A stretch of 64,000 bases of DNA from positions 248,001-312,000 of the forward strand of contig NZ_JAUSUI010000006.1 in assembly GCF_030813495.1 (NCBI RefSeq). Direction: 5' to 3'. The DNA is from Ancylobacter polymorphus (GTDB lineage: Bacteria > Pseudomonadota > Alphaproteobacteria > Rhizobiales > Xanthobacteraceae). Shown here piece by piece: positions 11,357 through 20,825 of this stretch. Within the stretch, counting starts at the first letter, position 1. The number at the start of each line of letters is the position of its first letter. Position numbers and translations under genes: made by a program. The notes under the pieces are model-generated. The model was not told the origin of the DNA and searched no databases. It saw nothing but the letters and a program-made list of their open reading frames with translations.

Positions 11357-12286
11357 ATGACGCAATCGCTTCCCAAACTCCGGCTCGGCACCCGTGGCAG
11401 CCCGCTCGCCCTGTGGCAGGCGCATGCGGTGCGCGACGCGCTCTTGAAGGCGCATCGCTGGCCGGACGAGGCGGTGGACGTGCAGGTGATCCGCACCACG
11501 GGCGACGCCATCACCGACCGCGCGCTCTCGGAAGCCGGCGGCAAGGGCCTGTTCACCAAGGAGCTTGAGGAAGCGCTGCTCGACCGGCGCATCGACCTCG
11601 CCGTGCACTCGGCCAAGGACATGCCGACGCGGCTGCCGGACGGGCTGCACCTTGTCGGCTACCTCCCGCGCGCGGATGTGCGCGACGCGCTGATCTTGCG
11701 CGAGGGCGTGGCGCTGCGCGACCTCAAGCCCGGCGCGCGCGTCGGCACCGCCTCGCTGCGGCGTGAGGCGCAACTGCGCCGGCTGCGGCCGGACCTCGAC
11801 GTGTCGCTGCTGCGCGGCAATGTGCACACCCGCCTCGCCAAGGTGGAGAGCGGCGAGTTCGACGGCACGCTGCTCGCCTATGCCGGCCTCAGCCGCCTCG
11901 GCCTCGCCGACAAGGTGAGTTCGGTGCTGGAGACGACGGATTTCCTCCCCGCTGTCGGCCAGGGGGCGGTGGCGATCGAGACCCGTTTTGGCGACATCGC
12001 GGTGGACGCGCTGGTGGTGCCGGTGGTCAGCCCCGCCACCGGCCTCGCGCTGCGGGTGGAGCGGGCCTATCTCGCCGAGCTGGACGGCTCCTGCCGCACG
12101 CCCATCGGCGGGTTGGCGCAGGTGGAAGGCGACGAGATCCGCTTCCGCGGCGTGGTGCTGGCGCCGGACGGCTCGCGCTTCTACGAGATCGTGCGCTACG
12201 GGCCGATCAACCGCGCGCTGGAACTCGGCATCGCGGCGGGCAAGGAAATGCGCGCCATGGTTCCGGCCGATCTGCTGCCGCATTGA
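11357..12286 (+). CDS. hemC: Hydroxymethylbilane synthase (porphobilinogen deaminase)
   Basis: The 309-residue enzyme polymerises four porphobilinogens to hydroxymethylbilane. It shows [14 protein letters not shown] at the N-terminus, the substrate-binding SAKDMPT block, [11 protein letters not shown], and [11 protein letters not shown], whose Cys (about 246) carries the dipyrromethane cofactor. The start is the ATG at 11357. Its stop shares one base with the hemD start (TGATG), so it heads a coupled hemC-hemD-mitofilin-hemY run. Confidence 0.98.
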   Translation: MTQSLPKLRLGTRGSPLALWQAHAVRDALLKAHRWPDEAVDVQVIRTTGDAITDRALSEAGGKGLFTKELEEALLDRRIDLAVHSAKDMPTRLPDGLHLVGYLPRADVRDALILREGVALRDLKPGARVGTASLRREAQLRRLRPDLDVSLLRGNVHTRLAKVESGEFDGTLLAYAGLSRLGLADKVSSVLETTDFLPAVGQGAVAIETRFGDIAVDALVVPVVSPATGLALRVERAYLAELDGSCRTPIGGLAQVEGDEIRFRGVVLAPDGSRFYEIVRYGPINRALELGIAAGKEMRAMVPADLLPH

Positions 12287-12990
12287 TGCGGGTGCTGGTG
12301 ACACGGCCGCAGCCGGACGCGCTGGCCACCGCGGCGCGGCTGCGCGAAGCCGGATGCGACGCGCTGGTCGACCCGATGCTGACGGTGGAGGCGCTTCCCG
12401 ATGCGCTTCTGCCCGCCGGCGCTTTCGACGCCGTGACCCTGACCAGCGTGAATGGCGCCCGGCTGCTGGCCACCCGCCCGGAGCTGCCGGCGCTGGCGGG
12501 CCTGCCGCTCTATGCGGTCGGCCGGCGCACGGCGGCGGCGGCGCCGGAGGCGTTCACCGAGGTGCATGTGGCGGGCGGCGACGGGGCGGCGCTGGGCGCG
12601 TTGCTGCGCGAACGGCTGCCGGCCGGGGCCCGGCTGCTCTACATCGCCGGCGAGGAGCGGGCGGTGGACATCGGTGCGGTGCTGGCGGATGCCGGCATTT
12701 CCACCGAACTTTTCGTGATCTACCGCACGGTGCCGGCCGAGGCGCTGGCGTCGGCAACGGTGGAGGCTGTGAGGGCGGGGCGGATCGACGCGGCCTTCCA
12801 TTTTTCGCCGCGCACGGCGGCCACGCTGGCGGAGCGGGGGGAAGCGGCGGGGCTGGCGACGCATTTCCGCCATGTCGAGCATCTGTGCTTCTCCGCCAAT
12901 GTGGCGAAGCCGCTGGCGGCGATGGGCTGGCCGACCCGGATCGCGCGCGAGCCGACCGAGGACGGGCTGTTCGATCTCATCGGCCGGTAA
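12286..12990 (+). CDS. hemD: Uroporphyrinogen-III synthase
   Basis: The 234-residue protein should cyclise hydroxymethylbilane to uroporphyrinogen III, the branch point for heme and cobalamin. HemD sequences are poorly conserved; the call rests on the N-terminal RVLVTRPQPDA, the LTSVNGARLL and FFIYRTVP-like (here FVIYRTVPAEAL) blocks, FHFSPRTAATL, and position directly after hemC. I start at the ATG at 12286, which overlaps the hemC stop by one base, rather than the TTG one codon earlier. Confidence 0.93.
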   Translation: MRVLVTRPQPDALATAARLREAGCDALVDPMLTVEALPDALLPAGAFDAVTLTSVNGARLLATRPELPALAGLPLYAVGRRTAAAAPEAFTEVHVAGGDGAALGALLRERLPAGARLLYIAGEERAVDIGAVLADAGISTELFVIYRTVPAEALASATVEAVRAGRIDAAFHFSPRTAATLAERGEAAGLATHFRHVEHLCFSANVAKPLAAMGWPTRIAREPTEDGLFDLIGR

Positions 12991-13085
12991 ACCATCGCAG
13001 TCTCCCGAGGTTGCGGCGCGGGGACGGGCGGTCTATCCCGGAACCAGGGGCCAGCCCGGCGCTTTATCAAGGCGGAGGTAAGGAC

Positions 13086-14468
13086 GTGGCGACAGACGAT
13101 CCCAATAAGGGCGCGACCGACAAGCCGGAGGCGGGAGCCAAGCCCGCGCGCCGCAAGCCGCCGACGCTCGACCTTTCCGCCCGCGACGTGACGCCCGAGG
13201 GCGAGAAGGTCTCCGACGACGCGGCCACGACGCCGGTGCTGGCGGATGAGGCCGCTTCCGCGGCCTCGCCGGACAGGTCGACGCAGACTTCGACCGGTGG
13301 ACCCGAGGCGCCCGCCGCCGGCGAGGTCCCCGTGCTCGACGCCGGTGCGACGCCCCCCGACACCAAGGAGCCGGCGTCGGCGGACGCGCCCGCTGATGCG
13401 CGGCCGGACCCGCTTGAGCCGGTTCATCCCGTGCCGCCGCCGGCCGCGCCAGCGCCGAAGCGCCCGCTGGGCCTGTTCGGCACGCTCCTCATCGCGCTGA
13501 TTTCCGGCTTGATCGGCGCCGCCTTTGCCGTCGCGGTCGTTTCCGCCTTTTCCAGCGCCGAGCAGAATGTCGAGGCGATCACCGAACTGGAAGCGCGCGC
13601 GCTCGATCTGCGCCAGCGGCTGGAAATGCTGGAAGCGCGCAATGGCGACGCGCCGGCGCCCGGGCTCGCCGCCCCCGCCGAACTGGCCACAAGGCTCGAT
13701 GCACTGGAAAGCGGGCTCGGCGCGCTCGGCTCCAAGGTCGACGCCCTGCCGGCCACCGCGCCCGCCGCGCCGGCGGCCTCGCCCGACGAGGTCGCGGCGG
13801 TGAAAGGCCAGGTCGCGGCGCTGGAACAGCGGGTGAATGCGCTTCCGGCGCCGGCTCCGGCCGCCTCCCCGGCCGCGCTCGACGCCACCAATGCCCGCCT
13901 CGCCGCGCTGGAGGAAAAGCTCGGCGCGGCCACTGCGGCCCAGCGCAGCAGCGGCCAGGGCGCGGCGCAGATCGTGGTGCTCGGCACGCTGCGCGAGGCG
14001 GTGATCGCCGGTCGCCCCTTCGCCACCGAACTGAAGGCGGCGCAGGTGTTGCTCGGCGATCAGGGCGCGCCGCTCGCGGCGCTGCAGCCTGCCGCCGCCA
14101 CCGGCTACGCCACCGACGCGGCGCTGGCGGCGCAACTGCGTGCCGCCACCGCGCCCAAGGCCGATGCCGCGCCGGCCGCTGCCACGGAGGAGGGCGTCGT
14201 CGGCACGCTGCTGAAGGGGGCGCAGAAGCTCGTCACCATCCGCCGTTCCGATGAAGCCGCCGCCTCTGCCGATCTCGCCAAGGCGGAAGCCGCGCTGGCA
14301 CGTGGCGATGCCGAGGGCGCGCGCACGGCCATCGCCACGCTGCCGGAAGCCGAGCGCAACGCGGCCCAGCCCATGCTCGCCGCGCTGGACGCCCGGCAGG
14401 CGGCGCTCACCACCCTCGCCGACCTCCATCGGCGGGCGCTCGCCACTCTCGCGGGAGCAAGCCAGTGA
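13086..14468 (+). CDS. Mitofilin-like inner membrane protein (alphaproteobacterial Mic60 homologue)
   Basis: The 460-residue protein has a disordered, Pro/Ala/acidic N-terminus (1-125), one transmembrane helix (about 128-155), a coiled-coil-forming Ala/Leu/Glu stretch (about 160-300), and a C-terminal helical region from about 300 (QIVVLGTLREAVIAGRPFATEL) that matches bacterial mitofilin. Alphaproteobacterial Mic60 proteins have this design, shape intracytoplasmic membranes in species that have them, and are usually encoded between hemD and hemY, as here. The GTG at 13086 follows GGAGG at good spacing. The C-terminus overlaps hemY by four bases. Membrane-shaping in this organism is inference. 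Confidence 0.87.
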   Translation: MATDDPNKGATDKPEAGAKPARRKPPTLDLSARDVTPEGEKVSDDAATTPVLADEAASAASPDRSTQTSTGGPEAPAAGEVPVLDAGATPPDTKEPASADAPADARPDPLEPVHPVPPPAAPAPKRPLGLFGTLLIALISGLIGAAFAVAVVSAFSSAEQNVEAITELEARALDLRQRLEMLEARNGDAPAPGLAAPAELATRLDALESGLGALGSKVDALPATAPAAPAASPDEVAAVKGQVAALEQRVNALPAPAPAASPAALDATNARLAALEEKLGAATAAQRSSGQGAAQIVVLGTLREAVIAGRPFATELKAAQVLLGDQGAPLAALQPAAATGYATDAALAAQLRAATAPKADAAPAAATEEGVVGTLLKGAQKLVTIRRSDEAAASADLAKAEAALARGDAEGARTAIATLPEAERNAAQPMLAALDARQAALTTLADLHRRALATLAGASQ

Positions 14469-16078
14469 TCCGGCTCGTCGTCTATCTCCTCGTTCTCTCC
14501 GCCGTGGCGTTCGGCATCGCCTGGTTGGCGGACCGGCCCGGCGCGGTGGTGATCGACTGGCAGGGCTGGCAGGTCGAGACCAGCATTCTCGTCGCGGCCA
14601 GCGCCCTGCTGGCGCTGCTGGCGGCGACGATCCTGCTGTGGACGCTGCTGCGGCTGATCGTCCGCTCGCCCGACAGCATCGCCCATTCCTGGCGCAGCCG
14701 GCGCCGCAATCGCGGCTGGTCGGCGGTGACGCGCGGACTTGTCGCAGTCGGTTCGGGCGACGCGGTCGGCGCACGCCGGGCGGCCAATGACGCCCAGCGC
14801 CTCCTGGGCGAGGAACCGCTCGCTAAGCTGCTCGCCGCGCAGGCGGCGCAGCTTTCCGGCGACGCTGCCGGCGCCGAGGCGGTCTTCCGCTCCATGACCG
14901 AGGCCCCCGGCACGCGCCTGCTCGGCCTGCGCGGCCTGCATGTGGAAGCCCGCCGGCGTGGCGACCAGGGCGCGGCGCTGCAGGCGGCGGAAGAAGCCGC
15001 CCGCCACGAGCCGGGCCTTGCCTGGGCGGCGGATGCGGTGATCGAGGCGCGCTGCCTCAATGGCGATTTCGCCGGGGCGCTGGCCATGCTGGAGCGCGAG
15101 GCGGCGCATGGCGCGCTCGACCGTGCGACCCACCGCCGCCGCCGCGCGGTGCTGCTCGCCGCGCAGGCGCAGGCGCTCGAACTCTCCGACCCCGCCAGCG
15201 CGCGGGAAAAGGCGCAGGAAGCCGCGCGCCTCGCCCCGACGCTGGTGCCGGCGGCCGAGATCGCCGGCCGTCTGCTTGGCGCCTCCGGCGATATCCGCAA
15301 GGCGGCCAAAATCATCGAGGTGGCCTATGCCGCCACGCCGCATCCCGACCTCGCTGACGCCTATCTGCATCTGCGCCCCGGCGATGCCTCGCGCGAGCGG
15401 CTGAAGCGGGTGCGCACGCTCACCGCGCACCAGCCGGCGCATCCGGAAAGCGCCATGGCGCTCGCCCGCGCCGCACTCGACGCGCAGGATTATGAGGTCG
15501 CCCGCACCGCGCTGGCGCCGCTGCTGGTGGCGCCGACGCAGCGCACCTGCCTATTGATGGCCGAACTGGAAGCGGGCGAGCATGGCGATGTCGGCAAGGC
15601 CCGCGAATGGACCGCCCGCGCCGTGCGCGCCCAGCGCGACCCGGCCTGGGTCGCCGATGGCGTGGTGGCGGAAGCCTGGGGACCGGTGTCGCCGGTCACC
15701 GGCCGCCTCGACGCCTATGAGTGGAAGCTGCCGCCGGGGCTCGCCACGACGCCGATGCTGGAGAACGAGGCGGAGCGGGTGAAGCTCGCCATCGCCGCCG
15801 CCATTGAGAGCCGTCCGCTGGCGGAGCCGGTGGGGCCTGTGGTCGACCTGTCCGCCGACAGCGCCGCCGCCAGCCTGGCGCCCGAGGCGGAAGGCAAAAC
15901 GGATGTCACGGCGTCCCCCGCGCCGGCGCCGGTCAAGCCCGCCGCCGCGAAAGCCACGGGGGAAGGTGCGGTGAAGGCCTCGCCCGTGGTCGCCATGCCG
16001 CATCTGCCGGACGATCCGGGCCCCGGCGGTTCTTTCGCCGATGAGCAGAGCGGCACCCGCCCGCCCTATCCCGTCTGA
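14465..16078 (+). CDS. hemY: HemY-like heme biosynthesis-associated TPR membrane protein
   Basis: A 537-residue inner-membrane protein with the HemY N-terminal layout: two transmembrane helices (about 1-20 and 38-65) around the conserved DRPGAVVIDWQGWQVETS segment, then a long helical tetratricopeptide-like region (about 90-400) and an Ala/Pro-rich tail to 537. Proteobacterial HemY (not the oxidase of the same name) is linked to late heme synthesis, but its molecular role is unclear. The GTG at 14465 overlaps the previous stop (GTGA). A terminator hairpin follows 44 bp after its stop. Confidence 0.9.
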   Translation: MIRLVVYLLVLSAVAFGIAWLADRPGAVVIDWQGWQVETSILVAASALLALLAATILLWTLLRLIVRSPDSIAHSWRSRRRNRGWSAVTRGLVAVGSGDAVGARRAANDAQRLLGEEPLAKLLAAQAAQLSGDAAGAEAVFRSMTEAPGTRLLGLRGLHVEARRRGDQGAALQAAEEAARHEPGLAWAADAVIEARCLNGDFAGALAMLEREAAHGALDRATHRRRRAVLLAAQAQALELSDPASAREKAQEAARLAPTLVPAAEIAGRLLGASGDIRKAAKIIEVAYAATPHPDLADAYLHLRPGDASRERLKRVRTLTAHQPAHPESAMALARAALDAQDYEVARTALAPLLVAPTQRTCLLMAELEAGEHGDVGKAREWTARAVRAQRDPAWVADGVVAEAWGPVSPVTGRLDAYEWKLPPGLATTPMLENEAERVKLAIAAAIESRPLAEPVGPVVDLSADSAAASLAPEAEGKTDVTASPAPAPVKPAAAKATGEGAVKASPVVAMPHLPDDPGPGGSFADEQSGTRPPYPV

Positions 16079-16121
16079 GGCGCCGCCGGCGCGCCGCGCC
16101 GGCCGCGCGGACAACACAAAA

Positions 16122-16144
16122 AAGCGCGCCTTGCGGGCGCGCTT
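16122..16144. terminator. Terminator hairpin after hemY
   Basis: A 9-bp stem (AAGCGCGCC and its complement, 5-base loop) has a run of A on its left side, so on the minus strand it ends in a T run. On the plus strand it is followed by TTCCTGTCTTCC. It sits between convergent hemY and cobT and may serve both directions. Confidence 0.65.
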
Positions 16145-16449
16145 CCTGTCTTCCTTCGAAGAGAACCGGTCAGAGGCCGGCCGCTCGTCAAGCGGCCGGA
16201 GGGTGAAAGGGCGGTCGGAGTACATCCGTCCTGACCGCTCTCCATCCGGCGAGGCACTGACGAGGTGCCAACATGCCGGAAGCCCTGTTCTGACCGGGAT
16301 GATGCCTATATGGGGCACGTCCGGCGGCTTTCAAGGGGTGGCCGCCAAGCAACGCCGCGCGCCTGCCGCCTGCCCGATCCCGGCTCTGCGCTTCGCTGCG
16401 GCCGGGATGACGGTGTGCCAAAGCGCGGTTTGCGACCGCGCCTTCCCTC
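16145..16449. other. hemY-cobT intergenic stretch with a repeat element
   Basis: The gap holds no credible gene. Apart from the terminator just before it, the only structure seen is the CCGGGATGAC-type inverted repeat at 16376-16413, listed separately. Confidence 0.6.
16376..16413. repeat. REP-like palindromic element (GATCCCGGC...GCCGGGATGAC type)
   Basis: Inverted arms GATCCCGGC and GCCGGGATGAC flank a TCTGCGCTTCGCTGCG core. The same arms recur at 48496, 54016 and 55291 in this window. Such elements are common intergenic repeats in Hyphomicrobiales. Confidence 0.6.
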
Positions 16450-18441
16450 TCAGTGCACCCGGCGGGTGGAGAGCGGGGTCGCCGTGGGCCGGCCGACCGG
16501 AGCGGCGGGCTTCGGCGGCGCCTTGGGAGCCTGCGCGAAGGCCGCGGCGCTGCGGCCCTTGGTTTCCTTGGCGCCCCCGCGGGCGCCCTGCTCGCTGAAC
16601 AGTTCCGCCAGCTTCTCGGTCATCGCGCCGCCCAGCTCCTCGGCGTCGACGATGGTGACGGCGCGCTTGTAATAGCGCGTCACGTCATGGCCGATGCCGA
16701 TGGCGATCAGCTCCACCGGGGACTTGTCCTCGATCTGCTGGATCATCCAGCGCAGATGCCGCTCGAGATAATTGCCGGGGTTCACCGAGAGGGTGGAATC
16801 GTCCACCGGCGCGCCGTCGGAGATCATCATCAGGATGCGGCGCGATTCATTGCGCGCCAGCAGGCGGTTATGCGCCCATTCCAGCGCCTCGCCGTCGATG
16901 TTCTCCTTCAGCAGCCCCTCGCGCATCATCAGGCCGAGATTGCGCCGAGCGCGTCGCCAGGGCGCGTCCGCCGACTTGTAGATGATGTGGCGCAGATCGT
17001 TCAGGCGGCCGGGCGCGCCCGGCTTGCCGGCCGAAAGCCACGCTTCGCGTGCCTGGCCGCCCTTCCACGCCTTGGTGGTGAAGCCGAGAATCTCCACCTT
17101 CACGCCGCAGCGCTCCAGCGTGCGGGCGAGAATATCGGCGCAGGCGGCGGCGACGGTGATCGGCCGCCCGCGCATCGAACCGGAATTGTCCAGCAACAGG
17201 GTGACGACGGTGTCGCGGAAGTCGGTGTCGCGCTCGCGCTTGAAGGAAAGCGGCTGCATCGGATCGAGAATGATGCGGTGCAGGCGCGCCGGGTCCAGCA
17301 TGCCCTCTTCGAGATCGAACTCCCAGCCGCGGCTCTGCTGCGCCATCAGACGGCGCTGCAGCCGGTTGGCGAGGCGGGCGACGATGCCCGAGAGATGCAC
17401 GAGCTGCTTGTCGAGATGGGCGCGCAGCCGGGTCAGTTCCTCGGCGTCGCACAGCTCGTCGGCGTTCACCGTCTCGTCGAAGCGCGGGGTGAAGGGGTGA
17501 TATTCCGGCGGGCGCGGCTCGGCCGGCACGGCATTTTCCGGCTTCCACGGCTCGGACGCATCGTCGGATTCGCCGAGTTCCGCGTCGTCGGACAGTTCGG
17601 AATTGGGCTGGTCCTGCTGCTCCTCGGATTCCTCCGGGTTCTGGTCGGAGGACAGATCGGTATCGACCTCGGTCTGACCCTCGGCGTTCTCGTCTTCCTC
17701 GCTGTCGCTGCCCTTGCCGTTGTCGTCGTCGCGGCTGTCGTCGGTCTCGGTGGAGGGGTCGTTGTTCTCGTCGAAGGGGGCGATGTCCTCGCCCATGCCG
17801 AGCGAGGACAGCAGGTCGCGCATCGCCTCGGCGAAGCGGGCCTGGTTCTCGGCGGCGCCGGCCAGCTCATCGAGCGCGGCCGAGCCATGCTCCTCGATGA
17901 AGCCACGCCACAGATTGACCATTTCGCGCGCGGCGGCAGGCGGGGCCATGCCGGTCATGCGCTCGCGCAGGATGAGCGAGAGCGCGTGTTCCAGCGGCGC
18001 GTCCGAGCGGTCGGCGAGATTGGCGAAATTGGCCTTCTGGTAGCGGTCTTCCAGCATGGCGGAGAGATTCAGCGCCACGCCGTCCATGCGCAGGGCGCCC
18101 ACGGATTCGCAGCGCGTCTGCTCGGCCGCCTCGAAGGCGGCGCGGGCCTGCTCGCCCATCGGCACCAGCCGCTGGTGGATCTTCGGGTCGTGGCAGGCCA
18201 TGCGCAGCGCCATGGAATCGGCATGGCCGCGCATGATGGCGGCGTCGTGCTTCGACATGCGGCGCGCCGGCTCCGGCAGCCGGGCGCGGCCATCGGCATA
18301 GCCGGGCTTTTCCGCGCCGAAGGTCACGTCGATCTCGCGATTGCCCGCAATAGCGCGCAGGCAGCCGGTGACGGCGCGCTTGAGCGGCTCGGTCGGGGCT
18401 TCCTTGGGCGGCGTGCGGGAGGTGCGGTTCGACGTGGACAT
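16450..18441 (-). CDS. cobT: Aerobic cobaltochelatase subunit CobT
   Basis: The 663-residue partner of CobS forms the AAA+ motor-like complex that works with CobN to insert cobalt into hydrogenobyrinate diamide in aerobic cobalamin synthesis. It has the CobT N-terminal domain, a strongly acidic low-complexity linker (about 215-300) and a C-terminal von Willebrand A domain with the MIDAS motif DNSGS (418-422) and [11 protein letters not shown]. The start is the ATG at 18441 (STSNRTSRT); longer in-frame extensions have no family support. cobS ends 101 bp upstream. The window lacks cobN. Confidence 0.96.
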   Translation of the reverse strand: MSTSNRTSRTPPKEAPTEPLKRAVTGCLRAIAGNREIDVTFGAEKPGYADGRARLPEPARRMSKHDAAIMRGHADSMALRMACHDPKIHQRLVPMGEQARAAFEAAEQTRCESVGALRMDGVALNLSAMLEDRYQKANFANLADRSDAPLEHALSLILRERMTGMAPPAAAREMVNLWRGFIEEHGSAALDELAGAAENQARFAEAMRDLLSSLGMGEDIAPFDENNDPSTETDDSRDDDNGKGSDSEEDENAEGQTEVDTDLSSDQNPEESEEQQDQPNSELSDDAELGESDDASEPWKPENAVPAEPRPPEYHPFTPRFDETVNADELCDAEELTRLRAHLDKQLVHLSGIVARLANRLQRRLMAQQSRGWEFDLEEGMLDPARLHRIILDPMQPLSFKRERDTDFRDTVVTLLLDNSGSMRGRPITVAAACADILARTLERCGVKVEILGFTTKAWKGGQAREAWLSAGKPGAPGRLNDLRHIIYKSADAPWRRARRNLGLMMREGLLKENIDGEALEWAHNRLLARNESRRILMMISDGAPVDDSTLSVNPGNYLERHLRWMIQQIEDKSPVELIAIGIGHDVTRYYKRAVTIVDAEELGGAMTEKLAELFSEQGARGGAKETKGRSAAAFAQAPKAPPKPAAPVGRPTATPLSTRRVH

Positions 18442-18486
18442 GGGCTTGCCTTGGAGGTTGGCATCACGGCTCCCTTGCGGGAGGTC

Positions 18487-18532
18487 GCCCCGAAAGGCCG
18501 GGGCGCTGCCCCTCTCCCCGGCGGGGAGAGGG
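18487..18532. repeat. Paired inverted repeats between cobS and cobT
   Basis: Two hairpins sit back to back: GCCCCG with CGGGGC (18487-18504) and a 10-bp CCCTCTCCCC with GGGGAGAGGG (18510-18532, 3-base loop). The second type is a frequent intergenic palindrome in this bacterial order. It may tune cobS versus cobT mRNA levels; that is a guess. Confidence 0.6.
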
Positions 18533-18542
18533 CGCGTGTCGC

Positions 18543-19529
18543 TCAGGACAGGACGACGTTGACCGCGGATTCGGTCAGTTCCTTGCCGAAGCAGCGCTGG
18601 TAGAACTCCGCCACCAGCGGGCGCTCCAGCTCGTCGCACTTGTTGAGGAAGGTCACGCGGAAGGAGAAGGCGAGGTCCTGGAAGATCTCGGCATTCTCGC
18701 CCCAGGTGATCACGGTGCGCGGGCTCATCACCGTCGACAGGTCGCCATTGATGAAGGCCTGGCGGGTGAGGTCGGCGAGGCGGACCATGCGCGCGGCGGT
18801 GTCGCGGCCTTCCGGCGTCTGCAGGTTCTTGGCCTTGGAGACAACGATGTCGACCTCCTTGTCATGCGCCAGATAGTTCAGCGTGGTGACGATGGACCAG
18901 CGGTCCATCTGCGCCTGGTTGATCTGCTGCGTGCCGTGATAGAGGCCGGTGGTGTCGCCGAGGCCGATCGTGTTGGCGGTGGCGAACAGGCGGAAGGCAC
19001 CGTGTGGGCGGATGACGCGGTTCTGGTCGAGCAGCGTCAGGCGGCCGGCGGATTCCAGCACGCGCTGGATGACGAACATCACGTCCGGGCGGCCGGCGTC
19101 ATATTCGTCGAACACTAGCGCGACGTTGTTCTGGTAGGCCCAGGGCAGGATGCCGTCGCGGAACTCGGTGACCTGAAGGCCCTCCTTCACCACGATGGCG
19201 TCCTTGCCGATCAGGTCGATACGGCTGATATGGCTGTCGAGGTTCACGCGCACGCAGGGCCAGTTGAGCCGGGCGGCGACCTGCTCGATATGGCTGGACT
19301 TGCCGGTGCCGTGATAGCCCGTGACCATCACGCGGCGGTTATGCGCGAAGCCGGCGAGGATGGCGAGCGTAGTCGGGCGGTCGAACAGATAGTCCGGGTC
19401 GATCTCCGGGACATAGGCGTCCGGTTCGGCATAGGCCGGCACTTCGAGATCAACGTCGATGCCGAACACCTGACGAACAGAGACCTTCATGTCCGGCAGC
19501 GCGGGCGCTTGCGTGAGCGGGGCGGTCAT
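18543..19529 (-). CDS. cobS: Aerobic cobaltochelatase subunit CobS
   Basis: The 328-residue MoxR/AAA+ ATPase of the cobaltochelatase. Walker A is GYHGTGKSS (71-79), Walker B VALVFDE (136-142), and [12 protein letters not shown] carries sensor 1. The N-terminus [19 protein letters not shown] is characteristic of CobS. The start is the ATG at 19529 with GGAGGAAGA just before it; an upstream in-frame ATG lacks a ribosome site. It follows the dnaJ-like gene by 50 bp and precedes cobT, as in many Hyphomicrobiales. Confidence 0.97.
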   Translation of the reverse strand: MTAPLTQAPALPDMKVSVRQVFGIDVDLEVPAYAEPDAYVPEIDPDYLFDRPTTLAILAGFAHNRRVMVTGYHGTGKSSHIEQVAARLNWPCVRVNLDSHISRIDLIGKDAIVVKEGLQVTEFRDGILPWAYQNNVALVFDEYDAGRPDVMFVIQRVLESAGRLTLLDQNRVIRPHGAFRLFATANTIGLGDTTGLYHGTQQINQAQMDRWSIVTTLNYLAHDKEVDIVVSKAKNLQTPEGRDTAARMVRLADLTRQAFINGDLSTVMSPRTVITWGENAEIFQDLAFSFRVTFLNKCDELERPLVAEFYQRCFGKELTESAVNVVLS

Positions 19530-19579
19530 TCTTCCTCCGTTGCCGCGCATGCGCGCGGGCTGGTCTGGCACGCGCTTCC

Positions 19580-20200
19580 CTAGCAGAAGCCCGCGTTCTT
19601 GAGATGATTATAGGACTGGATCACGTCGCGCAGACGGTCCTCGGTTGAAATGTCGCCACCATTGGCGTCGGGGTGGTATTTCTTCACCAGCACCTTGAAG
19701 CGGGCCTTGATCTCCTCCGGCGTGGCGGAAATCTCCACGCCAAGGGATTCGAAGGCGCGGCGCTCGGCATTGCGGATCATCCGGCTCTCGCGCGGGGCTT
19801 CCGGCTCCGGGCGCGCCCGGCCGCCGACCTCGCCGAACATGCCGAAGGGATCGCCGATATTCTCCGTCGTATGACGCTTGGCGTGTTCGGCCGCCCGTGC
19901 CGCGCCGCCCTTGGAACCCATTTTCCAGGTCGGGCGATGGCCGGTGGCCGCATCCTTCTGGTAGGCGGCGACGGCGTCGTCCCCCATGCCGGCGAAATAA
20001 TTATACGACTGGTTGTAGGCGCGGGTGTGCTCGAAGCAGAAGCGCCAGAACTGTCCTTCCATCTGCCGGCCCTTGGGCGCCCGGTGAGTCGCGGCATTGC
20101 AGCAGCCCTCCCATTCGCAGGTAGGGCCTTCCGCTTTGAGGCGGCGATCACGGTCGGGCTTCACCCGGATGCGATCGAAGAGGGGGGAGTCGAGCTTCAT
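19580..20200 (-). CDS. DnaJ domain-containing protein next to cobST
   Basis: The 206-residue protein has a C-terminal J-like domain (about 145-206) with the key HPD tripeptide in [10 protein letters not shown], which would stimulate an Hsp70 ATPase. The N-terminal half has the [17 protein letters not shown] segment with clustered Cys and His, possibly metal-binding, and a [18 protein letters not shown] block found in this alphaproteobacterial family. The start is the ATG at 20200. It leads a dnaJ-cobS-cobT run, and diverges from bolA. A chaperone role for the cobaltochelatase is suggested only by position. Confidence 0.88.
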   Translation of the reverse strand: MKLDSPLFDRIRVKPDRDRRLKAEGPTCEWEGCCNAATHRAPKGRQMEGQFWRFCFEHTRAYNQSYNYFAGMGDDAVAAYQKDAATGHRPTWKMGSKGGAARAAEHAKRHTTENIGDPFGMFGEVGGRARPEPEAPRESRMIRNAERRAFESLGVEISATPEEIKARFKVLVKKYHPDANGGDISTEDRLRDVIQSYNHLKNAGFC

Positions 20201-20435
20201 GGTCCGACGATTATGCTGTTGCTGGAGCAGGTATACAAGAAACCGCGGGTTCGTCACCGCCCCGTCGCATCATTCCGGGGCGACAGCGGCGCCACGACGC
20301 GGCGGGATCGGCGCGGCCCGGCGCCTTAGACGGTGCAGAGCCGGCAAGTCTGCGCCGCGATTGCGGTGCAATCGGGTCGGCGGATGCCGCGCCGGGCTGT
20401 TGACGCGGCTAGCCGGCGGGCGTACCGCATCGGGC

Positions 20436-20741
20436 ATGAGCACGCCCGTTCCCCCGCTGCCGACCGACGATGCGATCTCCCAGAGGCTGGCCCGCGTGCG
20501 GGCGGCGCTGGCCGAACTCTCGCCCAGCGTTCTCGAACTCGAGGATGAGAGTCATCGGCATGAAGGTCATGGCGGTCATCGTCCCGGTCAGCTCACGCAT
20601 CTTCGCGTGCGGATTGTCGCGCAGGCCTTTGCCGGCCAGAACCGGCTGGCACGGCACCGTCTGGTGAACGGCCTGCTGGCGGACGAACTGGCGCGCGGCC
20701 TGCACGCCCTTGCCATCGAGGCCAAGGCGCCGGGCGAGTAG
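20436..20741 (+). CDS. bolA: BolA family protein
   Basis: A 101-residue protein with the BolA fold: SPSVLELEDESHRHEGH and the C-terminal RHRLVNGLLADEL helix containing the family's conserved RH. BolA proteins bind [2Fe-2S] clusters with monothiol glutaredoxins and act in iron and stress control. The start is the ATG at 20436. It diverges from the dnaJ-cobST genes and converges on the CNNM transporter gene. Confidence 0.93.
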   Translation: MSTPVPPLPTDDAISQRLARVRAALAELSPSVLELEDESHRHEGHGGHRPGQLTHLRVRIVAQAFAGQNRLARHRLVNGLLADELARGLHALAIEAKAPGE

Positions 20742-20825
20742 CGCCGGATCATCGCCGAAGAAAAGCCTCGCCGATATGGGGAGGCGGCGGCGTTTTGCCA
20801 GAGCGGCGGCAGGGCAGGTGGCTCG

